Part shown: positions 58,842 to 64,000 of the stretch, one piece after another
Layout: every line of letters starts with the position of its first letter
Position numbering within the stretch: the first letter of the stretch is position 1
Source: Halopseudomonas phragmitis
GTDB taxonomy: Bacteria > Pseudomonadota > Gammaproteobacteria > Pseudomonadales > Pseudomonadaceae
Assembly (NCBI RefSeq): GCF_002056295.1
Contig: NZ_CP020100.1
Coordinates: forward strand, 3,743,501 to 3,807,500
DNA: 64,000 nt
Direction of reading: 5' to 3'
The notes under the pieces: model-generated
What the model was told of the DNA's origin: nothing
The model's database searches: none
The model's input: only the letters and a program-made list of their open reading frames with translations
Made by a program: the position numbers and the translations under genes

Positions 58842-58948
58842 GGTGATTCCTCGTGTCGGTGAAACTGGGAAAAAACGGCACCACCGGGGCAGATCCGGTG
58901 ATGCCTTAAGCGCACGACTCGCATTCTGCTAAGCACCCATCAAGCTGC

Positions 58949-58990
58949 CCATTCGACAAATACCCCAGCCGCCTACGTCATTTGACGCAT
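58949..58990 (-). promoter_or_regulatory. urtA upstream regulatory site (7-2-7 palindrome)
   Basis: CTACGTCATTTGACGCAT (58973-58990) repeats the fmdA palindrome with two changes at one end, and CCATTCG (58949-58955) lies at the same 18-base offset as at fmdA. On the urtA strand both promoters then show GCTTRGC about 14 bases further on. It begins about 132 bases before the urtA start. Confidence 0.75.
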
Positions 58991-59069
58991 GGCCGGCAGG
59001 TTCGCTGCGGTATAGAAATTAGCGCGGTTATATGTATTCGGAACGGCCTGCCCGACGCGAACCACGCAT

Positions 59070-59281
59070 GGATTGCCACGGGCCTGCGGCCCTCGCAATG
59101 ACGGTGAGTGAAGGCGATGACGGGAGGGGGACTAGCCTTGTCATTGCGGGGACGCTAGCCCCGTCAGTGCAAAGACGCCACAGCGCGTCATTGCGAGGAG
59201 CAGAGCGACGCGGCAATCCAAACGCCCTGCCCAACGCGAACCCGGCATGGATTGCCACGGGCCTGCGGCCCTCGCAATGAC
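59070..59281. repeat. Cluster of dispersed palindromic repeats
   Basis: Copies at 59070-59102 and 59249-59281 in one orientation, 59187-59220 in the other, with two partial units at about 59140 and 59163. The two same-strand copies lie in longer matching segments of about 65 bases, suggesting a recent duplication. They fill most of the gap between urtA and the sensor-kinase gene. The rest (59282-59471) shows only a ribosome binding site and no clear promoter. Confidence 0.85.
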
Positions 59282-59471
59282 GGGAGGGGGGCTGACCGGA
59301 AAGGAGCAGATGAAAGGCTCGCTTAAATAGACAAGCTGGCATGTATATTGAGAGAGAGCCTGCCAGGGGGCGGCCAGTGCAGCGTTACAGCGAACTGGCC
59401 ATCCGGATATCGCACCATGCCGGTGCAGATCGAGCCGCCAGTGTCACCAAAACTGGCACCGAGGGGAGTCC

Positions 59472-62400
59472 ATGACTGCCAGGCAACACATCTTCCGCGT
59501 GCGCCGCAACTACAACCAGTGGGTCGCCAACGAAACGCTGGAGGACTACGCCCTGCGCTTCACCGCCAAAAGCGCCCGACGCTGGCCGGCGTCACGGGTG
59601 GCCGGTACTGCGCTGGGGGCTATCTCGTTTCTGGCCCTGGAAGCGATTGGCGGCGCCATTACCCTGCATTACGGCTTTACCAATGCGGTGGCGGCAATTC
59701 TGGCGGTCAGTCTGGTGATTCTGCTGACCGCCATCCCGATCAGCTATTACGCTGCCCGCTACGGGGTCGACAGCGATCTGCTGACCCGCGGTGCCGGCTT
59801 TGGTTACATCGGTTCGACCATCACCTCGCTGATCTACGCCAGCTTCACCTTTATCTTCTTTGCCTTGGAAGCAGTGATCATGGCCATGGCGCTGGAGCTG
59901 CTGTTTGGCGTGCCGCTGGCGCTGGGCTACATCATTTGCGCACTGGTGATCATTCCGCTGGTGACCCATGGCATCACCCTGATCAGCCGCTTCCAGCTAT
60001 GGAGCCAGCCTTTCTGGATCATCCTGCAACTGGTGCCGTTCGTCTTCATCATCTATGCCGACGCCAGCGCGGTGCAGGACTGGACCCAGTTCGCCGGCCG
60101 TGAGCCGGGCAGCGATCCGGCCAGCGGGCTGAACCTGCTGATGTTCGGCGCCGCCGCTGCGGTGATGTTCTCGCTAATCGCCCAGATTGGCGAGCAGGTC
60201 GATTTTCTGCGCTTTGTACCCAAGGCCGAGCCCGGTAAAAGTCTGCGCTGGTGGGCGGCGGTGATGGCCGGCGGGCCGGGCTGGATCATCATCGGCGCGC
60301 TGAAAATTCTGGCTGGCTCGTTCCTGGCCGTGCTGGCGCTAAACCACGGGGTGCCCTACGAGGAAGCCGCCGATCCGACCCGCATGTACATGATCGCCTT
60401 CGGCTACCTGACCAACTCGCCACAGGTGGCGCTGGCTGCAGCCGGTATCTTCGTGATCCTGTGCCAGGTCAAGATCAACGTCACCAACGCCTATGCCGGC
60501 TCGATTGCCTGGTCGAACTTCTTTTCCCGGCTGACCCACAGCCACCCCGGCCGGGTGGTCTGGCTGGTGTTCAACGTCAGTATCGCGCTGCTGGTGATGG
60601 AGCTGGGGGTATACCGGGCGCTGGAAGAAACCCTGGGCTACTACGGCATCATCGCCACCGCCTGGGCCGGCGCACTGGTCGCCGATCTGGTGATCAACAA
60701 GCCGCTCCGGCTGTCGCCCAAGCATATCGAGTTCAAGCGTGCGCATCTGTACGACATCAATCCGGTGGGGGTCGGCGCCATGCTGCTGGCCACCCTGGTC
60801 GGATTCCTAAGCTTTGCCGGGCTACTCGGTGAAGTGGCGCAGGCTCTGGCGCACTTCATTGCCCTGGGCACTGCCCTACTCTGCGCCCCGCTGATCGCCT
60901 GGCTGACCGGCGGACGTTATTACCTGGCGCGCGAGGTGATCCGCCTGCAACCCGAGGCTGACGAACGACTGGCCTGCTGCGTGTGCGAAAACCGTTTCGA
61001 GCCCGAAGACATCACCCATTGCCCGGCCTATGGCGGACAGATCTGCTCGCTGTGCTGCTCGCTGGATGCCCGCTGCGGCGACTACTGCAAACCCGGCGCC
61101 GGCTATGCCGAACAGATGCGCGGTTTTCTCCGGCTGCTGCTACCCGAGCGGCTGATGCCACGGGTCGGCTCACGGATCGGTCATTTTCTTGGCCTGCTGG
61201 CGCTGATCAATGGCGTTACCGGTCTGCTGCTGGCACTGATTTACTACCAGACACCGTTCAGCGACAGCGCCACCCAGGCCCTACTGGCCAGCACCCTGTG
61301 GAAGGTGTTTTTCATTCTGCTGATCATCACCGGGGTGATCAGTTGGCTGTTTGTACTGGCCAACGACAGCCGCCGGGTCGCCCAGGAGGAATCCAACCGG
61401 CAGAACCGCCTGCTGCTGGAAGAGATCGAAGCCCACGAGCTGACCGACCGCGCACTGCAGCAGGCCAAGGAGCAGGCCGAAGCCGCCAACCAGGCCAAGA
61501 GTCGTTACCTGACCGGCATCAGCCATGAGCTGCGCTCACCGCTCAATGCAGTACTCGGTTACGCCCAACTGCTGGAACAGGACCCGCAGATTCCAGAAAT
61601 TCGCCGCCCGGCGCTGGGGGTGATTCGCCGCAGCGGCGAGTACCTGGCCGATCTGATCGAAGGGCTGCTGGATATTTCCAAAATCGAGGCCGGACGCCTG
61701 GAGCTGCACCTGAGCGAAGTGCGCATCGACCTGCTGCTCGATCAACTGGTCCACATGTTCCGCCTGCAGGCCGAGGCCAAGGGCCTGGCGTTCGAGTTCC
61801 ACTGCCAGGATCGCCTGCCGTGCTGGGTACGTACCGACGAAAAGCGCCTACGTCAGATTCTGATCAACCTGCTGTCCAACGCCATCAAATACACCGAATC
61901 CGGGCATGTGCGCCTGACCCTGCGCTACCGCAGCGAGGTCGCCGAGTTCAAGGTCGAAGACAGTGGCGAGGGTATTCGCCGCGAGGATCTCGAACGCATC
62001 TTCCAGCCCTTCGAACGGGTGCGCAATCCCGGCTCGACCGCCTTCGGCACCGGGCTGGGACTGACCATTACCAAGCTGCTGTGCGAAATCATGGGTGGCG
62101 ACATCAGCGTGCAGAGCCACCCGGGCCAGGGCAGCACTTTCAAAGTCGCACTGCTGCTGGCCAGCGCCCGGCGCGACAGGCCAGACGATCCGCCCCCGGC
62201 ACTGCGGCCACCGCACGGCTATGCCGGCCCGATCCGGCGCATTGTGGTGATCGACGACGAAGACTCACACCGCCAGTTGATGACCAACCTGCTCACGCCT
62301 TTGGGCTTTGAGGTACAGACCCTGGCCAACCCCTTGCTGGCCGTGGAACTGCTGCGCCAGCAACCAGCCGACCTGCTGCTGCTCGATCTGAACATGCCCG

Positions 62401-62846
62401 GCCAGGACGGCTGGAGCCTGCTGGCCGAACTGCGCGCCAGCGGCTGTACCACACCGGTTATCGTGCTGTCCGCCGATGCCGCCGACGGCGGCCAGTCTCA
62501 GCTACCGGCACTGCATCAGGGCTACTTTATCAAGCCGGTGCAACTGGCCCAGTTGCTCGAACAGATCGGCCTGCTGCTGCAATTGCAATGGCGCCATGAA
62601 CCGGCGATGCCGGCAGCTCACACACAACCTGCGCCAGCCCCGGCCACACCCCTGCCCGGCCTGCCGACCTTGCAGGCACTGGCGTCCATCGGCCATCGCA
62701 AGGGCCTGCTTGAAGCGCTGTACCAGTTGCGCGAGCAAGACAGCACACGCCATGACTACTACAACCAACTGATCGGCCTGGCTGAGGCCTTCCAATTCGA
62801 AGCCCTGCAGCAACGGCTTCAGGTAACCGACAATGAATGCTCTTGA
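59472..62846 (+). CDS. NCS1-type permease fused to hybrid histidine kinase
   Basis: Protein of 1124 aa. Residues about 25-485 form a 12-helix NCS1 (cytosine/purine/allantoin-type) permease-like domain. Then comes a Cys-rich segment (502-539, nine Cys, including CCVC and CSLCC) likely to bind metal or an Fe-S centre, two more helices (about 568-590 and 610-631), a coiled coil, HisKA with His685 (SHELRSP), HATPase_c with GTGLGL, and a receiver with phospho-Asp972 and Lys1021. The last 80 residues are helical and may be a degenerate phosphotransfer domain. GGGGAG precedes the ATG. Its end overlaps the LuxR-type regulator gene by 14 bases. A transporter-like sensor next to amide genes suggests it senses amide or related compounds, as CbrA uses an SLC5 domain. 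Confidence 0.88.
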   Translation: MTARQHIFRVRRNYNQWVANETLEDYALRFTAKSARRWPASRVAGTALGAISFLALEAIGGAITLHYGFTNAVAAILAVSLVILLTAIPISYYAARYGVDSDLLTRGAGFGYIGSTITSLIYASFTFIFFALEAVIMAMALELLFGVPLALGYIICALVIIPLVTHGITLISRFQLWSQPFWIILQLVPFVFIIYADASAVQDWTQFAGREPGSDPASGLNLLMFGAAAAVMFSLIAQIGEQVDFLRFVPKAEPGKSLRWWAAVMAGGPGWIIIGALKILAGSFLAVLALNHGVPYEEAADPTRMYMIAFGYLTNSPQVALAAAGIFVILCQVKINVTNAYAGSIAWSNFFSRLTHSHPGRVVWLVFNVSIALLVMELGVYRALEETLGYYGIIATAWAGALVADLVINKPLRLSPKHIEFKRAHLYDINPVGVGAMLLATLVGFLSFAGLLGEVAQALAHFIALGTALLCAPLIAWLTGGRYYLAREVIRLQPEADERLACCVCENRFEPEDITHCPAYGGQICSLCCSLDARCGDYCKPGAGYAEQMRGFLRLLLPERLMPRVGSRIGHFLGLLALINGVTGLLLALIYYQTPFSDSATQALLASTLWKVFFILLIITGVISWLFVLANDSRRVAQEESNRQNRLLLEEIEAHELTDRALQQAKEQAEAANQAKSRYLTGISHELRSPLNAVLGYAQLLEQDPQIPEIRRPALGVIRRSGEYLADLIEGLLDISKIEAGRLELHLSEVRIDLLLDQLVHMFRLQAEAKGLAFEFHCQDRLPCWVRTDEKRLRQILINLLSNAIKYTESGHVRLTLRYRSEVAEFKVEDSGEGIRREDLERIFQPFERVRNPGSTAFGTGLGLTITKLLCEIMGGDISVQSHPGQGSTFKVALLLASARRDRPDDPPPALRPPHGYAGPIRRIVVIDDEDSHRQLMTNLLTPLGFEVQTLANPLLAVELLRQQPADLLLLDLNMPGQDGWSLLAELRASGCTTPVIVLSADAADGGQSQLPALHQGYFIKPVQLAQLLEQIGLLLQLQWRHEPAMPAAHTQPAPAPATPLPGLPTLQALASIGHRKGLLEALYQLREQDSTRHDYYNQLIGLAEAFQFEALQQRLQVTDNECS

Positions 62847-63750
62847 ACGCCCACGCGACACCATCCTTATCGTCGACGACGCTCTGGACAGCATCCGCAT
62901 GCTCAACGATGTGCTGGAAAATGCCGGCATGACCGTGCTGGTCGCCCTAGAAGGTGCCCAGGCTCTGAACATCACCCGCAACATCACCCCTGACCTGATC
63001 TTGCTCGATGCGCTGATGCCGAACATGGACGGCTTCGAAACCTGCCGCCAGCTCAAGACCAACCCGGCGCTGACCGATGTACCAATTATTTTCATGACCG
63101 GCCTGAGCGACACCGAACATGTGGTCATGGGCCTGAACAGCGGCGGCGTGGACTACGTCAACAAACCGATCAAGGCCGACGAACTGCTGGCCCGCATGCA
63201 GGTCCATCTGGCCAACGCCCGCATGGCCCAAAGCGCCCGCATGGCACTGGATCACACCGGCCATTACCTGTTCGCAGTGGATGCCAAAGGTGAACAACTC
63301 TGGGCCACCCCGCAGGTCAGCCAGCGCCTGCACCAGTGCGGCTATGCGCATACCGACAACCTGCAGCTACTGGCCGGCGAACTCGCTACCTGGCTCAGCC
63401 ACAGTCCCCAGCCCGGCCACCACCTGACCCCCGCGCGAGCCAGCAAAGACGGCCCGGTAATCGAATTTCTCGCCAGCGTATCAGCCCAGGAACACCTGCT
63501 GCGGCTGGTCGACAACCCGCGCAGCGATGATGCCTGCGAGCGCCTGCGCGACCACTTCGGCCTGACCGGGCGCGAAGCCGACGTGATGCTGTGGATCGCC
63601 AACGGCAAGACCAACCGCGAAATCGGCCAGATCCTCGACATGAGCCCACGCACGGTGAACAAGCACCTGGAACAGGTGTTCCGCAAACTGGGGGTGGAAA
63701 ATCGCACGGCCGCGGCTGCGGCAGCGATTCGGTGTTTGGCGCGGTTTTGA
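62833..63750 (+). CDS. LuxR/NarL-type response regulator
   Basis: Regulator of 305 aa: receiver (about 8-125) with Asp15/Asp16, phospho-Asp59 (LILLDALMPNMDG) and Lys111; a middle linker domain of about 115 residues; and a C-terminal LuxR/GerE helix-turn-helix (about 242-300; LTGREADVMLWIANGKTNRE). The long middle part is unusual for NarL-type proteins. It is encoded directly after, and overlaps, the permease-kinase fusion. The likely targets are the 7-2-7 sites before urtA and fmdA. Confidence 0.9.
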   Translation: MNALERPRDTILIVDDALDSIRMLNDVLENAGMTVLVALEGAQALNITRNITPDLILLDALMPNMDGFETCRQLKTNPALTDVPIIFMTGLSDTEHVVMGLNSGGVDYVNKPIKADELLARMQVHLANARMAQSARMALDHTGHYLFAVDAKGEQLWATPQVSQRLHQCGYAHTDNLQLLAGELATWLSHSPQPGHHLTPARASKDGPVIEFLASVSAQEHLLRLVDNPRSDDACERLRDHFGLTGREADVMLWIANGKTNREIGQILDMSPRTVNKHLEQVFRKLGVENRTAAAAAAIRCLARF

Positions 63751-63762
63751 GGCTGCCTGGAC

Positions 63763-64000
63763 TTACTCGTTATACCAGCCAACCAGCACCAGGTAACGTC
63801 CAACCCGGCGAATCGCTGCGGTTTTTGCTTCAACCTTCTGGGTCACAGGGTTGCGCCACTGATAGCTGAATTCACCTTCATCACGGTTCTGCATCAAAGC
63901 AACCACGGGGGCGCCCAGGTCACTGCCGGCATGATCCTTGACCGTTTCAAACCGGGTACCTACCAGGCCGTGATTGTACCCATGGGCCAGGAAACGCCGG
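63763..64000 (-). CDS. Partial gene, Cache-domain protein C-terminus
   Basis: An open frame on the minus strand enters from the window edge and stops at TAA (63763-63765), giving about 78 residues that end in YQWRNPVTQKVEAKTAAIRR-type text followed by VGRYLVLVGWYNE. This pattern is that of single Cache (sCache_2) sensor domains. The 5' part lies outside the window. Because it ends at the Cache domain, it is a stand-alone periplasmic Cache protein rather than a receptor. It is convergent with the response-regulator gene, 12 bases apart. Confidence 0.75.
   Translation of the reverse strand, partial: RRFLAHGYNHGLVGTRFETVKDHAGSDLGAPVVALMQNRDEGEFSYQWRNPVTQKVEAKTAAIRRVGRYLVLVGWYNE

Overview
The window looks like chromosomal DNA from a Pseudomonadaceae member: high GC, Shine-Dalgarno-led genes, and two blocks that match remembered Pseudomonas aeruginosa gene order. 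One is argP-lysE-sodB-bifA followed by a GIDE/LemA pair and a MexVW-like RND pump. The other is rpoS-nlpD-pcm-surE-truD-ispF-fghA-adhC-gfnR. The second block carries an extra DUF368 lipid-carrier translocase gene between nlpD and pcm. A Halopseudomonas-like lineage would fit, but that is inference. No rRNA, tRNA, CRISPR array, insertion sequence or phage integrase was seen.

Layout. 0-12 kb: epimerase, ArgP/LysE pair, SodB, the c-di-GMP phosphodiesterase BifA, a GIDE/LemA membrane pair and an RND pump. 12-21 kb: the stationary-phase/housekeeping block from rpoS to ispF, then glutathione-dependent formaldehyde detoxification with its LysR regulator. 21-32 kb: ammonium transporter, DUF4168 protein, an NtrC-type two-component system, a VOC protein and a MacAB-type tripartite efflux operon. 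31.7-40.4 kb: small stress proteins (CsbD, BON), a TetR-controlled patch with an alpha/beta hydrolase, a PaaI thioesterase, cupin, crotonase-fold, spermidine-synthase-like, YajD HNH and GDPD genes. 40.8-43.5 kb: a soluble four-PAS chemoreceptor-like protein beside a PAS-GGDEF diguanylate cyclase.

43.8-49.6 kb is the most accessory-like part. A large multi-membrane protein of unknown function with a four-Cys motif diverges from a WYL-domain regulator, followed by a small two-helix membrane protein. The same 19-bp inverted repeat precedes the regulator and the small gene, which makes this a candidate uncharacterised regulated module. It is followed by a HipBA toxin-antitoxin pair with four regularly spaced copies of an operator-like palindrome.

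49.7-63.8 kb appears to be one nitrogen-acquisition regulon. On the minus strand lie a Urt-type ABC transporter (urtABCDE), aliphatic amidase, an AmiB-like AAA+ ATPase, formamidase and an FmdB zinc-ribbon protein. Divergent to it lie an NCS1-permease/hybrid histidine kinase fusion and a LuxR/NarL-type response regulator. urtA and fmdA share a 7-2-7 palindrome plus a second motif at identical spacing, a plausible binding site for that regulator. No urease genes are present, so short amides are a likely substrate. A palindromic dispersed repeat family occupies many intergenic gaps, mostly in the right half. The window ends inside a gene for a Cache-type protein read from the minus strand.
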